64,000 nucleotides of DNA from Cocos nucifera (taxonomy: Eukaryota > Streptophyta > Magnoliopsida > Arecales > Arecaceae): positions 1,585,089-1,649,088 of the forward strand of contig QRFJ01000007.1 of NCBI GenBank assembly GCA_006176705.1, read 5' to 3'. Made by a program: the position numbers and the translations under genes. How positions within the stretch are numbered: the stretch's first letter is position 1; the number at the start of each line of letters is the position of its first letter. Positions 50,549 to 63,195 of this stretch are shown in pieces. The notes under the pieces are model-generated. The model did no database searches and was not told the DNA's origin. It saw only the letters and a program-made list of their open reading frames with translations.

Positions 50549-52434
50549 CTTTCGTGCTCTACAAATATCCTGTAATAGACGGTGTGTATCAATCTCTAGA
50601 TTCATCCAATCACCGAGTCAACTCATATGGATGAAATCGCCTTCCAAGATACGTTGTGCAAAGCTCATACCCGCCCAAGCCACCCTCAGTTGAAGCAAGA
50701 GTGTAGGTGGCACAGTCACAGGAGTACAACCACACCTGAAACAATCGATAGCCTGTCAGGATAACACAGTTGTACAATATGAATGGGACGGGTGAATGGA
50801 CGAGGACTCGGATCAGTTAAATGGCAGACAAAAGATAGAAGATTCTCATACGATGTCAGACAACACTCACTCAAAAAGGCGGAAATCGTTGCCTACCCGT
50901 CATACAAACACATGCCATCCATGGCTATGGACTCATCCCGCTAACCCACTTCCTTTGGTGGGCTTCCATAAAGGAACAGAGGGAAAAAGGATGATGAATA
51001 ATAAGTCTAATACTAATATCATTTAGAATTAACCTTCACATCAAGAACTAACAGGGAGATCTCGTGCACTCATTAGATGTGAAATCATCAGTAGAAAGGA
51101 TCATCATGCATTATTGGTCATTTATTAGAACACAAGCTCAGCAACTATTTGCAATTTGAATTTCTTCATGGTATCTCTTCTTTCTACATGAGATCTTCAA
51201 GGTTTTCTTTATTCAACTCACCTGTTGTTATTTTTTCCTCCCTTATCAACAACTACTCTTTTTGGTTTCTAGGAGAAGGCCTCGAAAGGATCGTCTCGAT
51301 CATGATAAATCTAGCGTCCCCCAAGTGAAAACCTCATCAGTGATGGCATTCTTGGTTACAACATGATTAAAATCCCAACATGATGTGCACTACTTGACAG
51401 CCAACAATTTATATCAATGGTACATCCAATTTGGTGCAGGGAAGCTGAGATTGCATTAGTACATGGAAACATCGAGTCATGCAGGTCAAGTAATACAGGA
51501 TTTCTCATCATAGTCAGATCGCATCACAACTAAGATCTAGTGCTTCTGTCATTATGAATGAGTCATGATATAACAATTGATAGGTGGAGATTAGATCTGA
51601 TACCAAAAAATAATCATTTTGGTGCCACAGTTGAACTCCAAGGTAGAAGCCAAACTCTGAAACGAATGGTTGGTAACTGAACTCCAAGCTATCTGTACAG
51701 GTATATGGTCTGCATACTCATTCTGCTTAAGTATAAAATTCGCCCTGGTTGTCCAGTAAAAAGAAATTTACCATATGAAATAAAAGAAAGAGAAAAGAAG
51801 CAAAACACTGACCTAAACTACCAGCCACTAAAATATGTATGCTGAACGAAAGAAAATCTGAACATTCTGTGGAAGCGAGTAGTAGTAAAAACTAGCAGCC
51901 TGATACAATTAAGCAAGTTGCATTATGACTAATGGTTATGTATTCTCCAGCAAATCATGGAAGTGGCTCACTTCTAGTGTTTGGAAGCATGCAAGTCTCA
52001 TGTAACACCACACATATTTGCCTCCTACTTATGTAGCTGATTTCAAACAAACAAGTTCTAAAATGCAAAACCTCTTCCCATAGTCAAAAGGCGGCTATAT
52101 TTAGACCTGTTGTCACTATCTTGACCATGATGACGTGGTTGATCATAATCATACACAATTAACCATGGTAGACCTGTAACTTGTCACTTAAAACTGTTCA
52201 GTTCAATCATGTCAGATACATGGATTTCACTTCCACACCTTAGCTTTTATCTTGCCAAACATTCGGAATTGAAACTCACCTCTTAGTTGCAGTTCCTTTA
52301 AAAACGTTACCTAAGATTCTCACCTTAGCCTTTATTTCTCCCACCCTCTCTCTTATTTTTGTTCTTTCTATTTTCACTCTTTACTCCTCTCCTAAAATCC
52401 TTTTTCTTTTAACCCTGAAAATATCCATATCAAG

Positions 52435-52643
52435 TCTGGTTTCTCAGTAATGTTATTCCTGATCTATGCTACCGATCTATAGAAAATTAATTATAGATCC
52501 TACTAGCAACTCAGCCATAGAGAACCATGCATCCCTTATTCCTCATCTGGTTTCTCAGTAATGTTATTACCGATCTATAGAAAATTAATTACAGATCCTA
52601 CTTGTGACTCAGCCATAGAGAACCATGCATCCTTATTCCTCAC
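52435..52643. repeat. ~100-111-bp tandem duplication
   Basis: Two adjacent copies start TCTGGTTTCTCAGTAATGTT (52435 and 52546) and end near CATGCATCC..TTATTCCTCA. The first copy carries about 12 extra bases near its start. Confidence 0.85.
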
Positions 52644-54849
52644 CTTTCATTCTTTTTTTTTTGGTTAAACTAGACATCACGAACGAACTGATTGTCTACA
52701 ACAAAACAACAATTTAGATCATTTGGGTCTTTTTCACCCCATCAATAAAGTACACAGTTCTGTAAATTTTTTTTTCACACATTGGATTTCATTTCTGATG
52801 AAAATCAAATTTCTGGAGACCAAACTTACCTCATGCAAGTCAAGGGTATTGCTTCTTGCTCCATTCTTGTAAACCATAACCAAGGGTTTGCACATTATTG
52901 TTGAAGCAAAAACAACTCAACTCTCTTCATGTAAAAATTAAAGTATCATGTGTCACACATGTACTGGTCATGGTCTTTGTCAAACACATGCTTGGCCACA
53001 TGCCTAATAAAAGAATTAAAATTTGCCAATTCATATTGATGTGTCAATAGATGAGTCTTACCCCAAAAATCGCCACGATGAGCAGTAGCAGTAGGACACG
53101 GCCTGACACAGTGTGAAGCTGCACCAATTTAACACATGCTGGTGCATGCATGGTTGGTGAGCCACATCTCACACCCTGGATAGCCTATGCGGCATACTCA
53201 GATTAAGTGAACCACATCATTTCAACCTCCACCATGAACAGGCCAGCAACCATATGTGGTCATCTCATGCTTGCCCCTGCAATGTGGCAAGGCTCATAAA
53301 ATCTAATGCAGTGTGAACTCTCACCAGTTTAATGCACAACCAGTGCATGTGTGATGAGTGAATGGTACGTCAGCAAGGTCCTGTGTGGGATAATGGGCAT
53401 GCTTGGTGAAGTGATTTGCATTTCTTCATCTTCTAACATAGGCTAATAGAAAAGCTACGAACGGCTACCATGTGATGATAGATGAGACTGCTACCAGGCT
53501 AAGCAACTAAGAAATGACCCAAGCATTATGATGGTGGAAATTGTAAATTTGATGGAGATCTTTAAATAGGGCATATAAAAGGCAAGAGTTAGAGGAAAGA
53601 AGAGGCTCTGAAAACTATGACTACTACAATATCTTCAATCGGACATTCTTTTCTTCTAACAGACCGAGTCCAAACACTGGGGAATGGAGATATGACTTGC
53701 TCTCCAGTACCCTGCACTATCACACCATCAACCAAAGCATCCCTTGAAAGTGGAGATTCAACTTGCTGTCGCACACCATTGCCACACTGTATGCAACCCT
53801 TGAAGCAGAAGTTCAACCTACGTTGATTTTATTTTTTTTAACCTAAAAAGTGGATAGTGTTTCCTTTATCCTCCTTCGTGTCCCTTGTAACGTACCTGCA
53901 TATTTTGTGAAAAGCTATTAAAGTCGAGCGTCCGTCTATCTGCTTCTTCCTGCTTCTCCTCTAAACACTTCAAAGGAAATTTATGAGGTCCTCTTAGCAG
54001 AAGTTCCAAGCCTGTAATATTTGATTGATGAACCTCTACATCGGCTTGAATCCCATTAACCTCTATCTACCAAGCTGCACACACATGGACTATTGGTCTT
54101 TCCCCAGAGAAACGCTTTGTTAATCGGCATGAACTACAGGGACCAGCATGCACAACTTAGGTGTGTGCATCCTTGTACCATGCCCATACCTAGCAAGTGT
54201 GGTGTATCACATACAACATTGATCAGGAGGGCATACAACTTCTCATTTCTTCATCAATAAGCAGAGCATAATCTTTGAGTTTGCTTACTTTCCTTGCAAT
54301 CAACTAATTTTTCAGCAACTGGCGTGTTGTACCCCTGTTAAGACCAACCCTAGTGCCAGAAGTAGAAAAGGAAAATCTATCACTCTTTCAAACTATGAAG
54401 GCAAAGCATCTACCACGCCCTGCAGCTTTTAGAAGCTGCCTATTTTTTATCCTGTATCTCTTGATGTCTGATTATTATTATTAGTCTACTTTGTGATCAA
54501 GCAACCAGTGCCAGCCTTAGTTCAATGAGCTTGTACACATACTACAATTGATAGCTCTCCATTCACCATCACAGATAAGCTGCCACATTATTTTTGCCTC
54601 ATCTTTCTCAGATCATTCACCTGATTATGCTATGTAGTCCAACACTCTTTCTCTACAATGTACAGGAGTCAAGCGCTAAGGATAACTATCTCCCCCATGC
54701 ATAGTTTATGATTAAAGCATAAGGCATTGTGCCCTTGGAGATTGGGATCAATCCGCTAAATCTATCATAGTACACTGTGCTAATACTCCACTTACACCCT
54801 GAGAAAAGATGTAGAGTTGGAATGTCAGGACATTCTAGTTCTTGTATCT

Positions 54850-54943
54850 GACCGACTTTCTTTCTAGTAAGGGTAGATATGTCATTTAAGTGATTTGACC
54901 TACTTTCTTTATAGTGGGGGGTAGATGTGTCATTTAAGTGATT
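54850..54943. repeat. 47-bp tandem duplication
   Basis: Two copies of GACC-ACTTTCTTT-TAGT..GTAGAT-TGTCATTTAAGTGATTT at 54850 and 54897. Confidence 0.8.
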
Positions 54944-55752
54944 TGGTGGAGAACAGACATGCGTAGAACACTCAAGCATGACCTATGATCCATCTAACCC
55001 AATCTTACATCTCAGGTGATAATAAAGACTCATAATGCTCTCTGAAAAAGCAACCCTTAAACATGTTAACTATGTATACAAGTCAAACACATAATACAAC
55101 ATCCAGGGAAATTGTATTAAATCAAGCAAACAATAAGAAGTTCCAGGCAAAATATACAAGAAATCTTATATCTAATTTAAGATATTTGCTTACAAACAGA
55201 GTGATATACATGTGCAAATGCATGTCCATGAAAAACATTGGAAACCAAGCCATGCAACAATAAACATTTGCCATCAAAATCGGAGCATGTGGAAGCACAT
55301 ACACCTATACAATGCAATGTTGGACAGTGCCTTGAATTATGATTTGCACCCCATGTGTAGATTTCTGACAGCATTATACACAATATACAGTATAACACAA
55401 ACACAATTTTCTTAAACCTTGCAAATAATAAGATCCATCAATCAATAAGATCATTGACTGCAAAGAAAAGTGAGGATTACATGCCTATGTGATTATATTA
55501 AAGTATAATTAATAGCATGGTAAACACAATTGTGCTATTTGAATGTATATATGCAGCCTACTCAACTATAAATTTTCCCAATGCTAACAACCATCAAACC
55601 ACATAAAAAAATCAAATCAATGATTAGAATGTAACCAAATACTTTGTCTCGGAAAAAAATAGACCAATTAAAGAATCTTCTAAACCGAAATTACATCAAT
55701 ACAAAATTTTGTTGGTGATGAATATGCTTTCTCAAGTACCTGACAAAGCAAC

Positions 55753-58700
55753 TTAAACAGTAATAGCATATCCTTGACAGCAAACACAGGCAACCAAGAT
55801 GCCTAGAAGAGCCCCAGCAATGACTTGTGATGGAGTGTGACCTAGAAGCTCCTTAAGCTTTCTTTCACTGATAGGATGCCCTTGAAACAAGTCCTCAATG
55901 ATCTTATTAAGCACCTGCACGATTTAGCAGTTCCACAATAGTAAATCTTTGGAACAAGAAAATCATACAGAAGTAGTTGTTAAGGCAATAATATAAACTG
56001 AATGTTTCCTTACCTGAACAAAATAATATAACTATGAAATGAGAGATGCGTGTGAAAAATCTCCTGAACAAGACTTCCCCACCATTAAAGACATCATAGA
56101 TAAAAAACAGAGATACTACACGGAGATTTTCCTTCTGAAAAATAATATATTTATCTGGAAATATGTGCATTGTGAAAGCCGGCATTATCTAGACACTTGG
56201 CACAGCCGCCATGTCCTAAAGTGCCAGACGGCAACCTCCAAAAATCTAGGCATCGGGACATGGCAACGTATGTACGTGTTTGTTTGATGCTTATTAAAAT
56301 TATAAATGCTATTTAACAAATAATTTAATGAAACAGTCATGAGTTTCCAAATTGTTTAATTTATTTACTAGGTTCATGTACGATGTTTGAGATGCTCCAT
56401 TAATAACTAAATATATATCTCAATCACAATACTTTAAGCATTCACATAATCTTGATAAAGTTTATTAATTTAAACGGAAACTATCCAGGACACTTTGCTT
56501 GAAATACCCAAAAAAAAAAAAACTTAACGACACTTCACTGGAAGTCTCCAACACTTAAAACTAAGAATCCCCTGCATGACACTCCAAAAAGTCACTTATA
56601 ATGCACATAGTGAGACTAGCAACTATAGTCTCTTTCATCCCCCTTGTCATTGTAGACACATTTCTTGAAGATCTTTCCTTCAGCAATCACATTGTCAAAC
56701 TCGGGAATTGTACCATAAGATTTCACCTTATTAATGTCATATATCTTAAGATTCAATTTGACAAGACTTCTCCTAGATTATAAATCGTGAATCCTGTAAC
56801 CTAATCAAAAAATGAAGTTGGTAAAAGATCAATACATTTTTCTGGCTGCCTTTCTTGACAGTTTCCCATTCCCATTTACTTATAAATAAGCACTGGCCAA
56901 GTTTATCTGCTCCTTTTCTTTTTTTTTGGAAAAAAGAAAGAAAGAAAGAACTACCAGCCTATGTTGTGTAGTCAAAATCAATCTAGACATCCCTTTTCTT
57001 CTATCCTATCTTGAGAAATAATAAAATAGATAGTGTTGGTGCAGAACTGGATTAACGCTGGATCAAACTGGAGTCGAGGAAAACGAGGTCGCCGTCGGTG
57101 ATCTGCAAAACAAAATCCTCTCCAGAGTTGGTGTTGGTGGCTCCGGTAGGACCCTCCGACAGTCAAGTTAGCTCTGGCCAACAGAAATGGAGTGCTCTGT
57201 ATGGAATTGGACAGAATTTTAAGAAGGAAAAGAAAGCCTCCAGAAAACGTATCTGGAGGGTCCCTTTTTATAGGCGGAGTTTGTTGTAACTGGCTTGATT
57301 AATGACTGTCGTAACTGTTCTGATAAATGCCGATCGTGTTATCTTGATAAATAACAATCATAATTGTCGTGATAATTGTAACCGTTCAGTAGTGGGATCG
57401 CCTGTAGGAATCCGTCTGAAGGAACAGTCTGTAAGGAGTTCGGCTTTCATAAAAGCCCGATTGGAGGAAGAGTCCGGAAGAAGTTCGGCTCCCGTAGAAG
57501 CCCGACTGCTGGAAGAGTACGGAAGGAGTTTGGCTCCCGTAGAAGCTCGACTGCTGGAGGAGTCCGGAAGAAGTTCGGCTTCCGTAGAAGCTCGGCCACT
57601 GGAGGAGTCCAGAAGGAGTTCAGCTTCCGTAAAAGTCCGACTGCTGGAGTTCGGCTTCCGTAGAAGCTCGGCCGCTGGAGGAGTCCGGAAGGAGTTCGGC
57701 TTTCGTAGAAGCTCGGTTGCTAGAGGAGTCCAGAAGGAGTTCGGCTTCCATAGAAATCCGATTGCTGAGAAGTTCGGCCGACTGAAGAGGTTTGGCTGGG
57801 GCTCGACCGTTGGGTAGCTCGATCACTAAATAAATCCGACTGCTAGAGAGAGAATTTTCGATTGAAGCTCTTCCGTGATTACCAGCTGCATTAGACTAAG
57901 CTTCAGACTGGACTTCGATGGGAGCGGGATTTATCCCTAATAATAATCCTCCCACTTCCTAGTTCGAAACTCGAAGAAAGTACAAAAAGGACGACTGCCG
58001 AAGTCTTCTTCAAGGCTCTACACCTTGTCTCCAACCGAGGTTAAAAGTGTAGTTGAAGCTCGGGAGAGATCTTGTCTCCTATTGTTGTCGAGCATAATGG
58101 GGTCGTCTTCGGGGCCTTCATCCCGTCTAAAATGATCGAGGCTTTCGACTTTACTCACGTTAGGACGAGGTTCTCTTCCTGTTCCTAACGGGCTGTGGGG
58201 GGCACATAAGAACCATTGTCAGGGCCTCTTCCTCCATTTCGTCTAAAATGAACGAGACCTTCGACTTGCTTATGTTAGGACGAGGTTCTCCTCCTATTCC
58301 TAACATGATCGGAAGAGATCTTATCTCTAGTCGAGATTGATTCGATCGCTCGGAAGAGATCTTATCTCTAGCCGAAGTTGGCACGGTCGCTCGGAAGAGA
58401 TCTTATCTCTAGCCGAGGTTGACTCGAACACTCGGAAGAGATCTCATCTCTAGCCGAGGTTGACTCGGACGCTCGAAAGAGATCTCATCTCTAGTCGAGG
58501 TCAAAGGACTTTGACCGGCTCATGTTAGGACGAGATTCTCCTCCTGCTCCTAACACGGCCACTATTGACCGCTTCTTCCCTATCATCACATAGTTTTTGC
58601 ATAGTTTTTTACATAATTTTTACATAGTTTTTCCTGTCATCACATAGTTTTTTCTTTCCCATCATCACATAATTTGGAGCGAGCTCCTCTTGGCTTTGAC

Positions 58701-61700
58701 GCTGGAGATGACGGATCGCCGAAGTACCAAGCTCCTCCCAGACGTGGCATCAATGATACGGAAGGCGACCGACCTTTCTGTTGTTCCTCCGTCATTAGTA
58801 GTTCTGGCTATGGCAGCACCCTCGGCTGATCTTCTCCTGCTTCAGGCTAGCGTCCCTGATGAGCTCCGAGACGAAGCTAGCATCCCTGATGAGCTCCTCG
58901 ATTTCGTCTCGGAGCTGAATGCATTCTTCAGTGTCGTGGTCGTAGTCGCGATGGTAGAGACAGTACTTGCTTCGATCGCGCTTGTTTGGAGAAAATCATA
59001 ATTCATCTGGTCTTGACAGCTGGTTCCTAATTTCTATCAGAACTTGAGTTCGAGGAGCGTTAAGTGGGGCGTAGTTCTGGAATATTCCGGGGAGAGGACT
59101 TTTTCGTGCCCTTCTGTCGGAGCTTCCTTGATGACGAGCTCGAGGAGCTCGGGCTCGCTTGCATCCGGGGGGAGTTCGTGAGCGCAGTCGAACTTCAATC
59201 GGCCCTTCATCGGCGGTGGACCTATTAGACTTGTTCGTCCACCGCTCTCTTGCGACTTCTTCGTCCTTCAATTTGAAAGCTTTTTCCGCACGGACATATC
59301 TCTCGGCCCGAACTAGCAGATCGGCAAAGTCCCTGAGGTACTTCTTTTTCAGGAAAAACAGCAAATCGTTCTTCTAAAGACCGCCCTTGAGCGCAGCCAT
59401 TGCAACGGACTGGTCCAGATCCCGAACCTCTAATGCCGCAGCGTCAAACCGGATGACATAAGTCCGGATGGATTCCTCCTGCTTCTGCTTGACATTCATC
59501 AGAAATTCCGAATCTCGGCGCAGACGTCGTCTGCTGATGAAGTGAGTCACAAACTGATAGTTCATCTGATCAAAAGAGAAGATCGTACCTGACTTCAATG
59601 CCGAGTATCAGTTTCTTACTGCCCCCTCAAGGTAGATGAAAAAGCTCGACATAATATGGCATCTGGTGCACCATGAAGCAGCATCATGGTCCGGAATGCC
59701 TCCAGATGATCAACCGAATCAGAAGTTCCATCGTAGCTTTCAAGTTGAGGGAGCTTAAAGTTCGGCGAAACAGGCTCTTGCATAATTCGAAAAGAAAAAG
59801 GAGGATCAGTGCGGACGTCGTTATGATGAGTTGGGGCGACGTGACCGAGCTCCTCAATCCGCTGGTCCATCTTCCGTAGTTTGTGATTGAGGATGTCGTC
59901 TCGATCGCAGACCTTGGAGGACTTTCGGCTATAGATGAGGAAGATCTCCTTTAGAGGAAAACTATGATCCGAACTTGGATTCTCTACTCTCTATTTCCTC
60001 TTCCTAACGGCGACGGACATACTAGCCCAAATGCTCTTCCTTGGGACCGATTCCTGACATCCTGATGGCGGATTTCTTGGAGTCGTCATCGGGGACTGCC
60101 GCATGATCTGTACCATCTCGATGAGGTCCTAAACCCGCTGCATCAACAGATTAAACTACTCCGGATCCACTATGGCTGCAGGTGGGGCTTGAGTTACCGG
60201 AACTGGAGCGGGAACTGATGTATCTAGACGGAATTTGGCTGCAGAGGTCGTTGATCACTGGATCGAAACTTTCCTGGGAGGCATTTTTTTTTCTGGGAAG
60301 AACTCTAGATCGTTGCTGAGCACTCCTTCAAGATCAAGAAAACCTCAAGAACAAGAACCCTTCCTCTAGCAACAATTCTGTTGGTGCAGAATTTGGTTGA
60401 CGCTGAATCAAGCTGAAGTCGAGAAAAACGAAATCACCGTCAATGACCTGCAAAACAAAGTCCTCTCTGAAATCGATGTTGGTGGCTCCGGTAGGATCCT
60501 CCAACGGTCAAATTAGTTCTGACCAAGAGAAATGGAGTGCTCAGTGTGAAATTCGGCAGAATTTTAAAAAGAAAAAAAAGCCTCCAGAAGATCTTTTTTA
60601 TAAACGAAGCTTATTGTAACTGTCTTGATTAATGACTATCGTAACCATCCTGATAAATACCGATCGTATTGTCTTGATAAATGATAATTATAATTATCGT
60701 AATAATTGTAACCGTTCAGTAGTGGGATCGTCTATAGGAATTCATATGAAGGAATAGTCTGTAAAAAGTTCGGCTTCTATAAAAGTCCGAATGGAGGAAG
60801 AGTCCGAAAGGAGTTCAGCTTCCGTAGAAATCCGACTGCTGGAGGAATTCAGAAGAAGTTCGGCTTTCATAAAAGTTCGGCTGGAGAAGTCCGGAAAGAG
60901 TTCGGCTTTCGTAGAAACTCGACCGCTGAAAAAATCCGAAAGGAGTTCGAGTTCCGTAGAAGTCCAATTACTGAGAAATTTGGCCTACTGAAGAGATTCG
61001 ACTGAGGCTCGACTACTAAGTAGTTCAGTCACTGAATGAATTCGGCTGTTCGGAAAAAAATTTTTGATTAAAACTCTTCTATGATTATCAGTTGCATTAG
61101 GCTAAACTTCAGACTGAATTTCGACGGGAGCGAAATTTATCTCTAAGAGATTGATAAAACTAAAAAAAAGAAGTAAATATTTCCTCACCTCCGCCTGCAT
61201 CCCAGCATGCCGCCGCACCCCAATGGCATCATACATAACAATGAGGCTGAAACCAAGGCACACAGGAAACAACGAGTCCGCCGCCCCATGGCACAGGCCC
61301 ACTGACGCCGTCAATGCCATGCACAGTGCCGAGTGCGATGACGGCATCCCCCCGGAGCTAAACAGCATCCCGAAGTCCCACCTCCGCTCCACAAAGAAGT
61401 TCAAAAGCATCTTTATAGTCTGCGCCATCGCCCATGCCACAAGCCCCGACACGAACGTCGGGTTCCCAGCCAGCGTCGACAAAAACGGGCTAACCCGGGC
61501 CTTCGACAACGCCGCCGTGGTGTTCATCAGCATCATCCCAATCCCACCGCAGCACCGCAAATCGTTCCCACATATCCCTTCATCCCCGAGAAGACCGCCT
61601 TTGAGCCAAGATCGAAACTTTGGCACCCAAGAGAAGAGGAAATCCCCGAAGGAGTGGAAGATTGGGAGGAGGAGGCAGAAAAGGGCGATGGGATGGGCAT

Positions 61701-61887
61701 TGGGTGGGGTTTCTAGGGTTTTGAGGGGCGGGGATTTTCTTGGAGGGGCAATGAAGGAGATTGAGGGCGGCGAGGGTTTGGAATGGAGGGTGGAGGAGGG
61801 ATTAAAGTGGGAGGGAGTGGCCTTAGGGTTTCTGGGGACGTGGGTGGCGGAAACCCTAAAGAAGAGTTTGACGCTAAGGGCCTCCAT
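55753..61887 (-). CDS. DUF212 family membrane protein (acid phosphatase/vanadium haloperoxidase-related), plastid type
   Basis: Two exons, 61887-61189 (233 codons) and 55914-55753 (53 residues plus TAA), join in phase 0 to give 286 residues; the intron is GTGAGG..GCAG. The start is the ATG at 61885-61887 in a strong context (GCGGCCATGGAG). The first ~65 residues are rich in Ser, Pro and Lys without acidic clusters, like a chloroplast transit peptide. Membrane segments follow. The family core includes GGMPSSHSALCMALTASVGL (a PAP2-like PSSH motif) and YDAIGVRRHAGMQAEVLN, and the last exon gives GHTPSQVIAGALLGILVACV. Length and layout fit the chloroplast-predicted homologue At3g61770. The biochemical role of the family is not established; relation to PAP2 phosphatases is by distant similarity. 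The 5274-bp intron contains an LTR element. A 260-codon open frame on the opposite strand of exon 1 is a shadow. Confidence 0.9.
57034..57940 (-). repeat. 3' LTR of gag-only element, with expanded 45-bp tandem array
   Basis: About 907 bp. An internal array (about 57430-57780) of roughly eight 45-bp units has the consensus GAGGAGTCCGGAAGGAGTTC..GGCTTCCGTAGAAGCTCG. Because 45 is a multiple of three, the array reads as an open frame, but no protein is implied. Confidence 0.85.
58300..58501. repeat. 41-bp tandem repeat, about five copies, inside the gag-only element
   Basis: Unit CTCGGAAGAGATCTTATCTC plus TAGCCGAGGTTGACTCGAACA. Each unit contains AGAGAT-CTT-ATCTCT, a small self-complementary core. 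Confidence 0.85.
58680..59940 (-). pseudogene. Gypsy-type gag pseudogene
   Basis: In minus-strand order: 59870-59616 encodes FRIMQEPVSPNFKLPQLESY and then DHLEAFRTMMLLHGAPDAI..CRAFSSTLRG. 59598-59374 encodes FDQMNYQFVTHFI..EESIRTYVIRFDAAALEV..AMAALKGGL. 59364-58996 is a basic linker. About 58960-58860 encodes a retroviral-type zinc knuckle, CLYHRDYDHDTEEC. A frame change near 59600 and stops (59371-59373; after DEL near 58996) inactivate it. Gag would form the particle that packages element RNA; replication enzymes would have to come from another element. Confidence 0.85.
60379..61146 (-). repeat. 5' LTR of gag-only element, with shorter tandem array
   Basis: About 768 bp. It matches the other LTR except for substitutions and about three fewer 45-bp units (array about 60770-60985). 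Confidence 0.85.
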
Positions 61888-62825
61888 GGCCGCCCGGCAT
61901 CGCTCCGGGGAGAGAGGGTGGGGGGAGGGGTAAAGAAACAAGCCGGAAGGCGGCATTTGGATCAGGATACCGTTATATGCACAGAGCTTTCTGGTCACAA
62001 GAACCTTGGCTTTCTTACAATTACGAATACACCCTTTTGAATTTTAAAATTAGAAATATATGAGAAGGCGCATAATCAATTGCCACGTCAGTGTGAAACC
62101 CGCACATCATGGTATTACCCATAATCTATGATGCGGACAGCATGGAAGAAGTGGAAACCTGTGGAGGACACTTCGTGAAGATACGTTGTCGCGTTCGGGA
62201 GGGCTCACAGCGTTGGGCCGTAATGAGAACCGCGTTCCAATTGGGCTTAGAACCACCATAGTCCAAACACTCCCCCACCCCCGAGGCAAACAAAAAAAAA
62301 AAAAAAAAAAAAAGACAATCTTGATCTAACTCATGATGATAACTGACAAGAATTTAGATAACACAAACCATCATAATAATTATAACCATCATTATTTATA
62401 TTAAAAAAAATGTTTTTGGACCTACAATCATTTTTAAGTAATTTTTGAAAGAAAAAAATGAAATTTAAAACTTATTTTATTTAAAAATATAAATGAAAAT
62501 AATGGTTATTTTTATATTATAATAAAGTGAAAAGTGATAGAAAATAATAATTATTAACTTATTTATGTTATTTGTCTTAATGATATAATGGAAGATTGCT
62601 AAAATGCAGAATTTCTATACTTGGTGGTACAAACTTTATGTATTGGTGGGATTTAAGATCTGTAAGTCAAAATTTGGTAGGTTTCTCTTGGAACAAGTTA
62701 TAATGTTGGGATTCATGGTCCCGAATTAATGAAGTTGATTGTAATATGGTAATTATACTTTGATATCGAAAAAAATGATGGATCCATATTTTTATAGTTA
62801 AGATTGTATTGAAATTTTTATCTAC

Positions 62826-62828
<3 letters not shown>

Positions 62829-62906
<78 letters not shown>
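62829..62906. repeat. (TA)n microsatellite
   Basis: About 39 TA units. Confidence 0.95.
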
Positions 62907-62911
<5 letters not shown>

Positions 62912-63193
62912 TAACTAAGTCATTCACCTACCTTGACATATAAGCACAAAAAGGAGTTGACACTAGTTGGTCCTACCATCCAATTTGTTGCAAATATAGA
63001 TAGAAAAAATATCCCATTTTATCAAGTTTGATGATGAATAGCTGCATCTCCACATTTCTACATTAATTTTACATAATTTTTTTAAAATCATATTTTTTTA
63101 AATTTATTTATTTTAATTTTAAAAAAATATAGTTAATTTTTTTTCTAATTTATATAGGTTAAGGATTAGATTGATCTTTTTTGAACTAGTCAA

Positions 63194-63195
<2 letters not shown>

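Larger units (their letters stand above)
49790..55752. other. Gene-poor region downstream of the DUF212 gene
   Basis: No gene is recognised. Local duplications lie at 52435-52643 and 54850-54934, and (TA)n at about 50527-50549. A 42-codon minus-strand frame preceded by a splice-acceptor-like TTGTTTCAG (about 50620-50745) cannot be assigned. Part of this region could hold the DUF212 3'UTR or a non-coding transcript. Confidence 0.5.
57034..61146 (-). mobile_element. Non-autonomous gypsy-like LTR element with gag only (TR-GAG type)
   Basis: Two long direct repeats (57034-57940 and 60379-61146) start TGTTGGTGCAGAA and end GGAGCG..ATTTAT..CTAA on the + strand. In element (minus) orientation the LTRs begin TTAG and end CACCAACA. 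The interior encodes a gypsy-type gag and no protease, reverse transcriptase or integrase. It has the same orientation as its host gene. A purine run (GGAAGTGGGAGGA) just before the 3' LTR is a candidate polypurine tract. Flanking GATAG (left) and GATTG (right) may be a mutated 5-bp target duplication, but the exact outer ends are uncertain by several bases. Confidence 0.82.
55915..61188 (-). other. 5.3-kb DUF212 intron enlarged by an LTR element
   Basis: Most of the intron is the retroelement at about 57034-61146. Without it the intron would be about 1.2 kb. Splice sites are intact, so the gene may still be expressed. Confidence 0.85.

Noticed and set aside
53617..53826. 69-codon + strand frame rich in Thr, Ser and Cys
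   Set aside because: No recognisable domain, and a frame is open on the other strand over the same bases; treated as chance.
57302..57817. 171-codon frame with RSSA..EARLLEES repeats
   Set aside because: It is a translation of the 45-bp LTR tandem array; the matching LTR has a different unit count and no conserved frame.
61151..61933. 260-codon + strand open frame
   Set aside because: It is antisense to DUF212 exon 1, has no domain, and arises from the GC-rich composition of that exon.
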